Of a DNA stretch of 44,662 bases, positions 16,901-26,499 are shown piece by piece (position 1 is the stretch's first letter; every line of letters begins with the position of its first letter). Source of the stretch: a virus. The stretch lies in the IMG/VR virus record IMGVR_UViG_3300044700_000257, positions 1-44,662 of that record; one strand, 5' to 3'. A model generated the notes under the pieces. That model saw only the letters and a list, made by a program, of their open reading frames with translations, did no database searches and was not told the DNA's origin. The translations under genes and the position numbers were made by a program.

Positions 16901-19034
16901 AACAAATATTGAGGAAGGTGCTGATGGTAAAAAAAATGAAACTACAGATTCAGGAACAGGTACTGACGTTGATTGTAAGGTAAATCAAGTACCAAATAAA
17001 CCTGGTGTACCAAGTAATACAGCAAATAAAAATATTGCACAAATAAACTCAACAACGGCAATGGCTTGTCGTAGGGTTAAAATTAAATCAATTACGGTAA
17101 AAGCTAACGAAACTACCACAACAACAACCACTGCAAGACCTGTTGATGTTACCTCAACTGCGGGTAACACTCAAACAATACCTGTAAAAAAACCTGAACA
17201 ACAAGTTAACATTGTTAAAAAGATAAAAGAGGGTATATCTAAAAAGATATTAAGAAACTTATTAACTGAGTGTGATTATTTCCAAGTAATCAAGGAAAGT
17301 TCACCAATGGTGTATGACTCATTTAAAGAGAAGATTAAGTACTTTAATCCGGCGTTTCACTCTATGACACCTGAAGGGTTAAATGCTCGTTTAACGTTCT
17401 TAAATCAATGTGTTAGACCTGGTGAAACAATCCCTGTTATTAGTGATAATAAAGTTAAAAGTTTGGATGCAGTTAATACATCGTTTGGGGCACCTCCTGT
17501 ATTAGTTCTTAGGATTGGGGATTTCTACAATACGAAGATTATTCCTGATAGTGTTTCGTTCACGTATGACCCATTAGTGTTGGATATGAATCCTGAAGGT
17601 ATTGGTCTTCAACCAATGATTGCTAACGTAACACTTGGATTTAAAATAATTGGTGGTATGGGGTTAAAAGAACCTGTAGACCAATTACAAAACGCGTTGT
17701 CATTTAATTATTATGCTAATACTGAAATATATGACGAAAGAGCGACTTGGACTGAAGATACCTCGGCTTTAGATAAAATGGTTGTTGATGCTATTGTTGC
17801 TAAACAACCACCTGTAAGTGTTGATAACGATGCTGGTGTACAACAAACAAATGATGCAGGACAAACTATTGGTGAAATTAAAACAACAACACCTTTACCA
17901 ACAAGTGGTGAAACAGGTGAGATGAGTTATATGAAGATTATGGATGTATTATACGATAATAGTAAAACGTATTTTACAAACACATATAATTCAATGGATG
18001 AGATTAGAGCGAAAACTAATTATGGTATGTTGAGTGTTGTATGTAGTAAAAGAGATTTTATGAAAGGAACATTAAACTTAGGTGGTGTTGAGACAGGTAA
18101 TGTTGTTACAATATTAGGTAAACCGGTGTATCAAGAAAATATTGATAAATTATTCAGTATGGCAATTGACGATGTTAATAATGATAGTAACCCAATATTA
18201 GAGGGGTTGGATGCTGAAAAGTTTACTAATGATAGTAGTAATACAACTATTAGTATTATTAAGAATAATTTAACAAAATATCTTAAAAGTTTAAAAAGTT
18301 CGGTGTCAAGCGATATTGGTACTATTGTTAATAGTAAAATTGGTATACCACAACAAGATTTCGTTCAAACTATTAGAAAAGTAAGTTTTGTTAATTCAAA
18401 AACTGATGGTAAAATATTAGATAACGGTAGTTTAAAAATATACAATTTAGTTAGTAGTCCTGGTTTTGATGACTTAGTTGCTGATTATACAATCTTTAAA
18501 ATACAATTAAATGATTACTATTCATTATTAACAAGTACTGATTATGATTATAAGATAATCCCTGATAAAGTTGATGAAAAAGATTTTACATACGTAACTA
18601 AAGAGGATTTTAAAACAGCTGAAAACAAACGATTCTACATCATAATGGGTAGAATATTTGAAGATAAAAATAAAGTAAAAGATTTTATTGATAAAATAAT
18701 AACCCCAAACATTAAGGATGTAAAAAAACCTAAAAAATTAAGTAGGGTGTTTGAAAACATTGTTGATAAGTTAGTTGGTGATTATAAAGACGAACTTAAA
18801 AATGAATTAAAAGCGTTTGAAAAATTCAAGAAAAAAAGTGATTATGATAAGTTTGTTAATGGTTTAGATGAGGTGTTGTATAAAAAAGGTAAACCAAGAA
18901 TTGTTAATTTCACAACTGAACCTGACCCGACAGAACAAGCAACTAAAGAAACAAATTTAACAGAATTGTATACAGGTGTCCCATCTGAGATAGACGATTT
19001 TGAAACTTTTGATGGTAAAATAAAACTTAATTGA
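13938..19034 (+). CDS. Large baseplate protein with an embedded OmpA-like domain
   Basis: The 1698-residue protein starts with a Pro/Gly-rich beta region, then RTGSLTWKIIVDHPSVMN near residue 700. At about residues 860-1070 it contains an OmpA-like peptidoglycan-binding domain: LGTITITMEGSASAVASPAY, the core YNKKLSDRRIDSVKNFL and, near its end, MACRRVKI. A Thr-rich linker follows. Residues about 1190-1290 (VLRIGDFYNTKIIPDSVSFT ... YDPLVLDMNPEGIGLQPMIA) resemble proteins at the tube-baseplate junction. The last 300 residues are helical and lysine-rich. It is followed after one base by the LysM-like baseplate gene, so it is part of the baseplate operon. Its role is probably in the central baseplate, with the OmpA-like domain contacting the host cell wall (inference). 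It is far larger than T4 gp48 or gp54. Confidence 0.7.
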   Translation: MPNSTLSFASSSSFRDALMAKNLATYSVTGVYTPPAGPLNYEIILSQSPVVDSPNGLIANDPFADNLYPLNSFGPDGGFDKTISFNGPLLPVIPNQGPYAPLQSSVLTSGGLYLNILPTSPLIQNKFIPLTGNYQYVVNVGDIQNNNKLFLPYVLDNTVTPATYIASLYTPYDILLSTDPTGSDGKLSNDSYLAKIGAKQLSFLFQERVNFEIYQNTVGAVNLQSLSDPFEASLLASGKEPLIYRNWRITVPESPVTAAFDFATRISGAYWPVSFIPGDYFDENTKGGIETQQTSNALNVVNQLTGGFLGPILNVKRNPSQIFLANTGNGQRSVLFNNIELNRYQPGYKKDFGGILGIAQAVVNLAASLINNNGTLSGGYYVGSVNSEPSTITSPSEAIPVNPYGEQVESPVYGPSELGILFEGNQNDLNFGLAGKSLTDGGGIDGGLVWVSPKYKSNAGYKATPGGGSGSKDEQFNEISSNFQKAESSAIDFKENSILDNTQRLIDSADNVSGINRLKHVGNAMNQVSKVFNDGYKEMTKGSMVLSYKDNTDGSQQGMEYCRVFTKDTPYYTYADLQKTDGITTSGRRFTYSVLDNTYNLNIAPLKGVDSTNIIPDDASGKGGHVKKYMFSIENLAWRTSSRPGFTYDDLPVCERGPNGGRVMWFPPYNLTFNDTSQADWGQAVFLGRPEPIYTYKSTSRTGSLTWKIIVDHPSVMNTVVEKQLKGASKERIESIIDSFFAGCVKYDIYELAIKFNTLSVSDLYTYQEILSNPRLTDVETVSQINKEIPKGASNNSGTQAGDVSTNNEKKQTEPDSSIKTFEDKYLDFAFYFENDIPGKNPDTTTSAKYDEIYDTYISPTNIEKYKKNAESVFKPGDVNLNVSGFFESVVKGNYNKIAGGDKDNFITDAYDILSKGLGTITITMEGSASAVASPAYNKKLSDRRIDSVKNFLKSKTIGTKNLGEFFDKGLIKIVNETGNGEEIVIPKTNIEEGADGKKNETTDSGTGTDVDCKVNQVPNKPGVPSNTANKNIAQINSTTAMACRRVKIKSITVKANETTTTTTTARPVDVTSTAGNTQTIPVKKPEQQVNIVKKIKEGISKKILRNLLTECDYFQVIKESSPMVYDSFKEKIKYFNPAFHSMTPEGLNARLTFLNQCVRPGETIPVISDNKVKSLDAVNTSFGAPPVLVLRIGDFYNTKIIPDSVSFTYDPLVLDMNPEGIGLQPMIANVTLGFKIIGGMGLKEPVDQLQNALSFNYYANTEIYDERATWTEDTSALDKMVVDAIVAKQPPVSVDNDAGVQQTNDAGQTIGEIKTTTPLPTSGETGEMSYMKIMDVLYDNSKTYFTNTYNSMDEIRAKTNYGMLSVVCSKRDFMKGTLNLGGVETGNVVTILGKPVYQENIDKLFSMAIDDVNNDSNPILEGLDAEKFTNDSSNTTISIIKNNLTKYLKSLKSSVSSDIGTIVNSKIGIPQQDFVQTIRKVSFVNSKTDGKILDNGSLKIYNLVSSPGFDDLVADYTIFKIQLNDYYSLLTSTDYDYKIIPDKVDEKDFTYVTKEDFKTAENKRFYIIMGRIFEDKNKVKDFIDKIITPNIKDVKKPKKLSRVFENIVDKLVGDYKDELKNELKAFEKFKKKSDYDKFVNGLDEVLYKKGKPRIVNFTTEPDPTEQATKETNLTELYTGVPSEIDDFETFDGKIKLN

Positions 19035-19035
19035 T

Positions 19036-19359
19036 ATGGGTGGTAAGTATTATAATAGGTATAATAATTTTGTGATTAATGGGGACCAAACCGTTGTTCC
19101 TTATGTTAATTTACCGAGTAAGAGTTCTGATAAACGTTATATATATCGAGTAGGTCAGTCACGATTAGATAAAATTTCACAACAATATTATGGTACACCT
19201 TATTTTGGTTGGTTAATTTTAATGGCTAACCCTAAATATGGTGGACAAGAATGGTATATAAATGATGGTGCAATCTTGACAATTCCATTTCCTTTAATAG
19301 CTTCATTACAAGATTATAACAATCAATTAGATAATCATTTCTTTTATTATGGTAGGTAA
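19036..19359 (+). CDS. Baseplate protein with LysM-like domain (gp53-like)
   Basis: A 107-residue protein. Its core IYRVGQSRLDKISQQYYGTP followed by FGWLILMANP and GAILTIPFP is a LysM-like fold of the kind found in T4 baseplate wedge protein gp53 and in Mu- and P2-type baseplate proteins. In these virions the domain joins the hub or tube to the wedges. T4 gp53 is about 196 residues, so this one is close to the LysM core alone. It starts one base after the upstream gene and its last 11 bases overlap the start of the next, so the three are probably translationally coupled. Confidence 0.8.
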   Translation: MGGKYYNRYNNFVINGDQTVVPYVNLPSKSSDKRYIYRVGQSRLDKISQQYYGTPYFGWLILMANPKYGGQEWYINDGAILTIPFPLIASLQDYNNQLDNHFFYYGR

Positions 19360-22300
19360 AACAGAAAATATATTAGTAGACTTCGACAGTAATAACATAG
19401 TAATTGTTGACCCAAATAGGGTTATTGACGACAATGGTGTCGTTAGTGATAGATACGTTAAACAAGAGGATTTAGTTATGTATGCTAACCTTACTTGTCA
19501 AGTATTTCCAAGAACTAAATTAGCGTTAGGGGTTGCGGCCAATGACGCGATACAAACAATCTCAATTGCCTCAATTAACTTTTTAAGTCCGGGTGGTGAA
19601 ACTTATCTTAATAATAGATACGTTGATGAAATTACGGGTAAAGGGAGTTTACAAGGTCAAGCGTTAAATCAACCAAATAAAACTAAGGTAACTAATCCTA
19701 AAGACTCTAGTGATACTTATTATAGACAAAATGTTCGTTCCAACGGTGAGGACAAGGCGACTGATAATGGTTTATTAGGTATAACAAAAATTGATATTAG
19801 ACAAGGGTTGGATTTTATGCCAACATTTAATATTGCACTTGAAGACGTTAAAGGACGTGCGTTATTTGAAGCGGGGAATAGTTCTCCATACGCTGCGTTT
19901 TTTAATATGCCATACCCAATGTTTGAATTAACTTTAAAAGGGTTTTATGGTAAAGGTGTTAGATATAATTTAATGCTTAGGTCATTTAATGCTCGATATG
20001 ACTATTCAAGTGGAAACTTTATTGTTGATTTGGTTTTCCATACTTATCAATTTAGTATTATTGCTGAGGTGTCTATGGGTTATTTATTAGCAACACCGTA
20101 TATGTATCAGTCTAAATTTTCGGTTAATCCAAGAATTGGTAGTCCAAATAATATTGTTAAAGTCACTAATGAAAACGCATATAAGGGTTATGAAAAAATA
20201 AAGGAAGTGTATGCTGAATACAAAACTAAAGGTTTGATACCTGAAAGTTTTCCTGAAATGACAATAGCTCAATTACGTTTTAATCTTGAAAATTTCGTTA
20301 AAAATGTTTTGGATAATTTTACTAAACAAAATTTAACCCCTTTAAATGATATTACTGAGTACGAAAATACTTTAATGAATTTACGTAAAGAAATTTATAT
20401 AACACAATCCGTTTCGTGGTTTGAAAAGTATATGGATACTAAAAACTTTTTAGTTTTAGATGAGCCTAATTTTGGGGATATAAAGTCATTATTACCGGTA
20501 TCTGCCGAAAATGCGTTAAATCAGTTACCTATTGGTAAAGGAAAACAATATGACCCTAAGAAAATTTATACCTTTAAACCTGAAATTAAAACATTAGGTG
20601 AAAAAGAAAATGCTAAGACTGAGTTAGATAAAATTGTAAAATCTGCGGTTAAAAAATTAAATGAAAATAGAACATTGGGTTCTAATGGGAAGTACACCGT
20701 AAATAATAAAACAAAAGAATCTGCTATTAATATTAAAGATAGTGATTTTAAATTTAATGCTGAATTTACACCTGATGATGTTGATTTAGAACAAACTTAT
20801 TTGATTACTAAAAACTCTAAAGTACAACCGACGGATGAAGAATTAATGAAGTTTAAATCTGAATTAATTAATAAAGGAACTTTAAAAAATGAATTATCGA
20901 CGACATATACTTTAAAAGACGGTGAGCGTCTTCCGGTTAATGAATATTTTTATTATGAAGGAAAACTTAGTTTTACTGATAAGTTAGATGATATTGAAAA
21001 CCAACTTAAAAAGAAACGAAAACAAATTGAAGATGATTTAACAAGTGCGTTGTATGACATGTTGAAAAGTAATAGTAATGGTATTGGATTTGTTCCGACG
21101 ATTAGAAATGTGTTAGCGGTTATTTTTGCGAGTGGTGAGGGTTTTGTTAGATTATTAGATGAAACACATAAGAAAGCTTGGGAGGTTAGGGATGATAAAG
21201 TAAGAAAAAACGCTATTTTTAATAGTTCAGTAGCCAATGCCAATCCTGATGCTATAACATCGGGGGTTAATGAGAAAGTACCTGTTTATCCTTGGCCGAC
21301 ATTTTTACAGGCAACTATGGGTGAAGACGGACACGAAAAATTTGAACCCAAATATCCTGGTGATAGTAAGATAATTCAATCAACTAAAGGTTATGATTAT
21401 ACAAGATGGCCTGAGGTAGAATTTGTTGAGGAATTTATTAAAGGATTTACAGATAGGGGTAAAAGTGACGGGTTCAAACAGTCGGTATCTAATGAAATTT
21501 TAGATGTGAAACGAATAACTTTAAATCCAATTGAATTCCCAATATCAAATCAAGTATTTCAAAATAAAGAGGAGGTTAAATATTTTTATGAGATATTTGA
21601 ACGACTTTTGTTTATTTCAACAACATCACGACTTAATCGAATTTCATCGACACCGGAAGTAATTGACATCGTTGCGAGTATTGTTGCTCAAAGTGAGGTT
21701 ATTAATATTAAAGAAAGTTTATCTAACGATAATCCATTCTTAATTAAAAAATTAACGGACTATGCTTTTTCATCTAACAATTTTGTAAATGTATTAAGAC
21801 ACATTTCAAATCAAGGGGTTGGTGTTAATTGGCAAAATTACATCAGAGGAATTTATAATACACCATACATTAAACAATTAAACAGTAGTAATAAGTTTTT
21901 ATTTTTAGATGAATTAGTAGTCCAAAATCCATTAGTTAGACCTACGGTTAGTTTAGATAATGAAGATGGGTTTATTACAACTTTAACAGGTGATTCAAAA
22001 ACGAATAATTTTGATTTGTTAGATGTTTATCCATTTATGGATATTTCATGGATTAAAAATCAATTACCTGAAGGTAAAAATCTTAGTAAAGCGATTGAGG
22101 TGTATAATACAACAAAGACAGTTTCATTCGATAAAAAATTAAAAACATTAACTAATTTTAGTTTAAATAATGAGATAACACCTATCACTAATTTTGTTTA
22201 TAAAGGTGATTTAACCATTCCGACACCGCAAGATTACTTAACTCAGTTAAAGGCGTTCTACGATGTTAGAACACCAAACAAACAGTTAATAACTGAAGGT

Positions 22301-25300
22301 AATTTAGATTATGTTAATTATAGTGGTGGTGTGTCAAGTAACCAAACAATATCAATGTTAAATACACCTTATTTTGTTAACGCAATTCAAGAAGGTATTG
22401 TTAAATTTAGAAACTTTGATAAAAATCCGTTTGTTAGTGCTGCTTATTTATTTTTGAATAGTTTACCAATCTCAACCTTACGTGAAAAATATAAAACATA
22501 TGATGATGGTCTTAATACTGAATTAGATTATATATTTGCAACACTTAAAAAATTTGGTGCGACCCATAAATTACCATACCCACTTATTGTTAAGTTAGGT
22601 TCTATATGGCATCGTTATAAAAAATACGTTAATGATGGTGTTGATATATTAGATGGTGCTTGGAAAAACTTTGATTATGTAACAAATTTTGACCCTGTAA
22701 CAAGTGCAACAACTAAAGATTATACTCTTACGGTTGATGGTGGTGTTATTGATATTATATTACAAAAAAACTCAACGTTTGGTACTGATACGTCAACACT
22801 TATTAATACAGGTTTCTATCCTAAATTAATAAATGATATGAATGTGTTCTATCAAGGGTTTGAAGTGTTTTCGGGTTATACAAATTTAGGAATACAAAGT
22901 GGTATTGATGATTTTAAAGTTGCGTTAAAGTATGTTCCCGAAACATTTATTAGGGGTGATAAAGGGTTTGATGTTAATGATGAAAATAGAGATTTAAAAG
23001 TAATTCCTTGGAGTGTGTATGTTGAAACTACGGATAGTCAATTTATATTCCCATTCCCATCAATGGGGAGTGTTATGAATCAAGCCTATAATGAATGTTT
23101 TACCGGTACAACAATGAGTATCGAATTAACTGGTAATACATCATTATATAATGGAACAGTAAGGAATTTTTGGGCATTACCAACTTATGGTTATTTTGAT
23201 AACGGTAAAGTTTTCAAAAATAATCCAAAAGAATATCTTAAAGAAATGAAGGTTGGGAAACCCGACACCTCAAATGAGAAAATGATTCAAGAAAATTTCG
23301 GTATTAAAGGTGATAGTACAAAATACGCGGATATTAGTGAAATGTTTTCAGTTTTTGAAAAAGACATTTTAGATTTATTTGAAGAGAAGTTTTTAAATTT
23401 TAGTAAGTCAATGTATGACATTGATTCAACTGTTGATTACGGTTTAAATTTCCAAAAATTAATGGTTGATATGATGAAAATACCTAAACCAACAGGTACA
23501 ACATCAAATAAGATTGTTACTGAAATACAAGCGAAACAATTAAGTAATGTGAATCAATATTTAACTAAGTTCATTGAAACATCAATGTATGTTAAATATG
23601 GTAATCCGGGTAACTATGATAGAAAATTATTTTTAAGTTTTTCAAATTACCAAATTACAGACCCATATGATTGGACTAAATATCAATCGGTAACACCTAA
23701 TGCTTTACCAACACTTAATGGTGGTGTTACGTTATCAACGTCAAAAACTAATTACCCAAATGAGTGGAAAACATTAGAGACTTACATTGGGTTTTCAGAG
23801 ATTGGTAAATTAAAATATTCGGATAACGGTTCATATATAACTGATTTCTTTGTTGATATGAATGTCGCGTTTACTGAGGAAAATATTAAAACGTATTCCC
23901 CAATTATCAAAATATATGCAACTCAGAAATTACAAGATTACGTTGATAGTGCGATTATACCGTCAAATGAACCAAATGTTAATTCATATGCGGTGTTAAC
24001 TGATGGTAATACAATAGAATTATTACCAACAACAAATAATAGGTTAACACCTGTATTGTACGACCCAAATAAAGAATTACTATATGCTGGACCTTCAAGG
24101 TTAATGTTTTTATTTAGTGAGGAAGAATTATTTGATGAGACAATTACTGATTATTATGGACCATTTGGGTTACAAGATAATCCTATTGTGACAACATATA
24201 TAAGACCTAAAGGTTTAAAATTGGATGTACCATTTCAGTCAAACTTTAATATGCAAAATTTTAAAGTGTTGGTTGATGAATATATTGATAGTTTAAGTAA
24301 GTTCCAAGATAAAGCAATGAATAATTTAATGTTACGTTTACAAGTGACATTACCTTCAGTTACTGAAACGCCAGAACAAATAACTAACTCTAAATTAACC
24401 GATACTATTGGTAAATTAGAACATTGGGAATGTTTTAAATCATTAAATGATAAATGGATTGCGGGTTATGAATTTAATAATAAAACATTGTTTGAAGATG
24501 TGTTATTATTAGATAGAGCGTCAAGGAATATTGGTGATAAAATTTTGGTTGATATCTATAAGTTAAAGGAAAGACTTGATGGTTTATTTGCAACAGACCC
24601 TAGTATTGATATGTTATCATTTGTGGAATCAATTTTAATTGAAAATAATTTCGTTGTGATGAACTTACCATCATATGTGAATTTCTATAACGTACAAGAA
24701 GTTGTTAAAAAACCAACACCAAAATTAGAAGGAACGTTAGAATTTGCGAACACTTTATTTGGTACATTTTTAAATGTTGATGTTAGACAATCATCGGCTA
24801 AGATGGTTTGTACTTACGCTGGTAAACCTAGTGAGTATTTAGCGATTAAAAATGTTGACTTTAAATTTAGGGATGATGCCTTTGACATTACTAAAGCGTC
24901 CGACAACCCATTATTAGAAGACCAAAAAAATAAAGAAGATTGGGCAACATCAAATAGAGTTGTTGGGTTTAATGTTGATATTGGACCTGAAAATCAATCA
25001 ATATTCTTTAATTTTAGTGTGGGTCAAGAATCGGGGACTGCAACTGCGGAATCTCTTGAGGTTGAGAATATGATGGCGAATATGAGTTCAGGTAAAAACT
25101 CGGCAACACAGAGTATTTCATTGTATAATATCTATAAAAACAGAAGTTATACTTGTACGGTGTCTATGATGGGTAACGCCTTAATTCAACCTACGATGTA
25201 TTTTAATTTAAGATATGTTCCGATGTTTCACGGACCTTATATGATTACACAAGTAAGTCACGTAATCGGACCTGGTATTTTTGAAACAACTATTGAAGGT

Positions 25301-26458
25301 ATTAGACAACCAACGGCATCGGTATTAAAGATTGATGATTTTATCCAAACATTAAAAACGAGTTTATTGAAGTCAGTTGTTGATGCTCAAAAACAAACAA
25401 GTACAACCTCAAGTCTTGCAAATAGTACAGGTAGTGTTCAGAATTTACAAACAAACGCTCAAAATACGTTATCAACTCAAAATAACATTGACGAATCTGA
25501 CGCCTGTAAAGAAATATTATATACTGATTATAAAAAATATACACCTGTAGAAAGTCCAAATATAACAGTATTAACAATTGCTGATGTTACAGTAGAGGTT
25601 CAGTCAAGACTTGTTATTAAAAATATTGTAGAAACTGAGGTTTATGACAAACTAAAATATGTGGTATTTGCTGCATTATATCTTTCGTCTAATAATGGGA
25701 ATTCGTTTTCTGCTTTTGAAAACAATTTTAGTAATCTTATGTTAATTGATAAATGGTCTAGTACGCCAAATACTAAATTTTTCTGTAAAAGATTTAAGGG
25801 TAACTCAACACCATTTATGGTTTTTAATAGTATTGGTGGTAATATTGATTTTTTAATTGACAGATATAAAGGTCGAATGAAGACTCTTAAAGAAATATCA
25901 AAAGAAGAAATTGCTAAATTTTTAATCTTGAATAATGCTAATGGAACACCGGAATCGGTATACTCACAGATGGAAAAAACGGAATTATTAAATATTCAAA
26001 CTAAAGTTGAAGAATCAATAAGAGTGTTTAATCCAACTTCGGGTAATGTTACACCAGCACCACCAAAAGGTCCTACACTAGATGGTGTGTATAAAAATTC
26101 TCAAACAACACCACCATCATTTGAAAGTTTAACTGTTACTGTTGACTCAAAAATTGATGGTCCAAGACAAATTAAAGAAGTTCAGTATGATTATGAAATT
26201 GATTCTGATTGTGCTGGAGGTAGAGCTACTTATAAAAACTTTAAAAGTAATTACATATCTACGGATAAACAAACATTAAAGTTAGAAAAACAAGATTTAT
26301 TATCAGAAGTTGATTGTTTAAATGTAAAACCGTCAGAATTAATGGGGGATTATAAATTCAAAATACGTGTTTATACAACACCGGTTAGACCTGATGGGAC
26401 TCCTGACAATGCAAGGACCGATACTTATGTTAGTTTTACAATAACATTTACTATTTGA
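19349..26458 (+). CDS. Giant baseplate hub protein (gp27-like), multi-domain
   Basis: The 2369-residue protein is the largest in the window. Residues about 145-255 (GITKIDIRQGLDFMPTFNIA, GRALFEAGNSSPYAAFFNMP, FELTLKGFYGKGVRYNL) and about 1933-1987 (CTVSMMGNALIQPTMYFNLR, YVPMFHGPYMITQVSHVIGP, FETTIEGIRQP) look like the two halves of a gp27/gpD-type hub barrel that caps the tube, with about 1,700 residues inserted between them. Near residues 2100-2185 is a helical region (YVVFAALYLSSNNGNSF, ENNFSNL, PFMVF, DFLIDRYKGRM) that resembles glucosaminidase or lysozyme-like cell-wall enzymes. The final 120 residues form an Ig-like beta domain. Hub proteins of contractile phages often carry such enzymes to pierce the wall. 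The hub call is fairly firm; the enzyme call is tentative. Confidence 0.7.
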   Translation: MVGKTENILVDFDSNNIVIVDPNRVIDDNGVVSDRYVKQEDLVMYANLTCQVFPRTKLALGVAANDAIQTISIASINFLSPGGETYLNNRYVDEITGKGSLQGQALNQPNKTKVTNPKDSSDTYYRQNVRSNGEDKATDNGLLGITKIDIRQGLDFMPTFNIALEDVKGRALFEAGNSSPYAAFFNMPYPMFELTLKGFYGKGVRYNLMLRSFNARYDYSSGNFIVDLVFHTYQFSIIAEVSMGYLLATPYMYQSKFSVNPRIGSPNNIVKVTNENAYKGYEKIKEVYAEYKTKGLIPESFPEMTIAQLRFNLENFVKNVLDNFTKQNLTPLNDITEYENTLMNLRKEIYITQSVSWFEKYMDTKNFLVLDEPNFGDIKSLLPVSAENALNQLPIGKGKQYDPKKIYTFKPEIKTLGEKENAKTELDKIVKSAVKKLNENRTLGSNGKYTVNNKTKESAINIKDSDFKFNAEFTPDDVDLEQTYLITKNSKVQPTDEELMKFKSELINKGTLKNELSTTYTLKDGERLPVNEYFYYEGKLSFTDKLDDIENQLKKKRKQIEDDLTSALYDMLKSNSNGIGFVPTIRNVLAVIFASGEGFVRLLDETHKKAWEVRDDKVRKNAIFNSSVANANPDAITSGVNEKVPVYPWPTFLQATMGEDGHEKFEPKYPGDSKIIQSTKGYDYTRWPEVEFVEEFIKGFTDRGKSDGFKQSVSNEILDVKRITLNPIEFPISNQVFQNKEEVKYFYEIFERLLFISTTSRLNRISSTPEVIDIVASIVAQSEVINIKESLSNDNPFLIKKLTDYAFSSNNFVNVLRHISNQGVGVNWQNYIRGIYNTPYIKQLNSSNKFLFLDELVVQNPLVRPTVSLDNEDGFITTLTGDSKTNNFDLLDVYPFMDISWIKNQLPEGKNLSKAIEVYNTTKTVSFDKKLKTLTNFSLNNEITPITNFVYKGDLTIPTPQDYLTQLKAFYDVRTPNKQLITEGNLDYVNYSGGVSSNQTISMLNTPYFVNAIQEGIVKFRNFDKNPFVSAAYLFLNSLPISTLREKYKTYDDGLNTELDYIFATLKKFGATHKLPYPLIVKLGSIWHRYKKYVNDGVDILDGAWKNFDYVTNFDPVTSATTKDYTLTVDGGVIDIILQKNSTFGTDTSTLINTGFYPKLINDMNVFYQGFEVFSGYTNLGIQSGIDDFKVALKYVPETFIRGDKGFDVNDENRDLKVIPWSVYVETTDSQFIFPFPSMGSVMNQAYNECFTGTTMSIELTGNTSLYNGTVRNFWALPTYGYFDNGKVFKNNPKEYLKEMKVGKPDTSNEKMIQENFGIKGDSTKYADISEMFSVFEKDILDLFEEKFLNFSKSMYDIDSTVDYGLNFQKLMVDMMKIPKPTGTTSNKIVTEIQAKQLSNVNQYLTKFIETSMYVKYGNPGNYDRKLFLSFSNYQITDPYDWTKYQSVTPNALPTLNGGVTLSTSKTNYPNEWKTLETYIGFSEIGKLKYSDNGSYITDFFVDMNVAFTEENIKTYSPIIKIYATQKLQDYVDSAIIPSNEPNVNSYAVLTDGNTIELLPTTNNRLTPVLYDPNKELLYAGPSRLMFLFSEEELFDETITDYYGPFGLQDNPIVTTYIRPKGLKLDVPFQSNFNMQNFKVLVDEYIDSLSKFQDKAMNNLMLRLQVTLPSVTETPEQITNSKLTDTIGKLEHWECFKSLNDKWIAGYEFNNKTLFEDVLLLDRASRNIGDKILVDIYKLKERLDGLFATDPSIDMLSFVESILIENNFVVMNLPSYVNFYNVQEVVKKPTPKLEGTLEFANTLFGTFLNVDVRQSSAKMVCTYAGKPSEYLAIKNVDFKFRDDAFDITKASDNPLLEDQKNKEDWATSNRVVGFNVDIGPENQSIFFNFSVGQESGTATAESLEVENMMANMSSGKNSATQSISLYNIYKNRSYTCTVSMMGNALIQPTMYFNLRYVPMFHGPYMITQVSHVIGPGIFETTIEGIRQPTASVLKIDDFIQTLKTSLLKSVVDAQKQTSTTSSLANSTGSVQNLQTNAQNTLSTQNNIDESDACKEILYTDYKKYTPVESPNITVLTIADVTVEVQSRLVIKNIVETEVYDKLKYVVFAALYLSSNNGNSFSAFENNFSNLMLIDKWSSTPNTKFFCKRFKGNSTPFMVFNSIGGNIDFLIDRYKGRMKTLKEISKEEIAKFLILNNANGTPESVYSQMEKTELLNIQTKVEESIRVFNPTSGNVTPAPPKGPTLDGVYKNSQTTPPSFESLTVTVDSKIDGPRQIKEVQYDYEIDSDCAGGRATYKNFKSNYISTDKQTLKLEKQDLLSEVDCLNVKPSELMGDYKFKIRVYTTPVRPDGTPDNARTDTYVSFTITFTI

Positions 26459-26476
26459 TTTTTTTATAGTGGAAGA

Positions 26477-26483
26477 TATTTAT
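26477..26483 (+). promoter_or_regulatory. TATTTAT element before the small unknown gene
   Basis: TATTTAT on the plus strand, 16 nt before the ATG at 26500, in a 41-nt gap. Confidence 0.45.
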
Positions 26484-26499
26484 TAATAAAGTAAAAGAT

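Noticed and set aside
16985-17170. Minus-strand hydrophobic open frame opposite the Thr-rich linker
   Set aside because: The Val-rich sequence is simply the complement of the ACA/ACC-rich linker; no start context or homology.
20953-21243. Minus-strand 96-residue open frame within the hub gene
   Set aside because: It is a shadow of the hub coding frame, with atypical composition and no promoter element.
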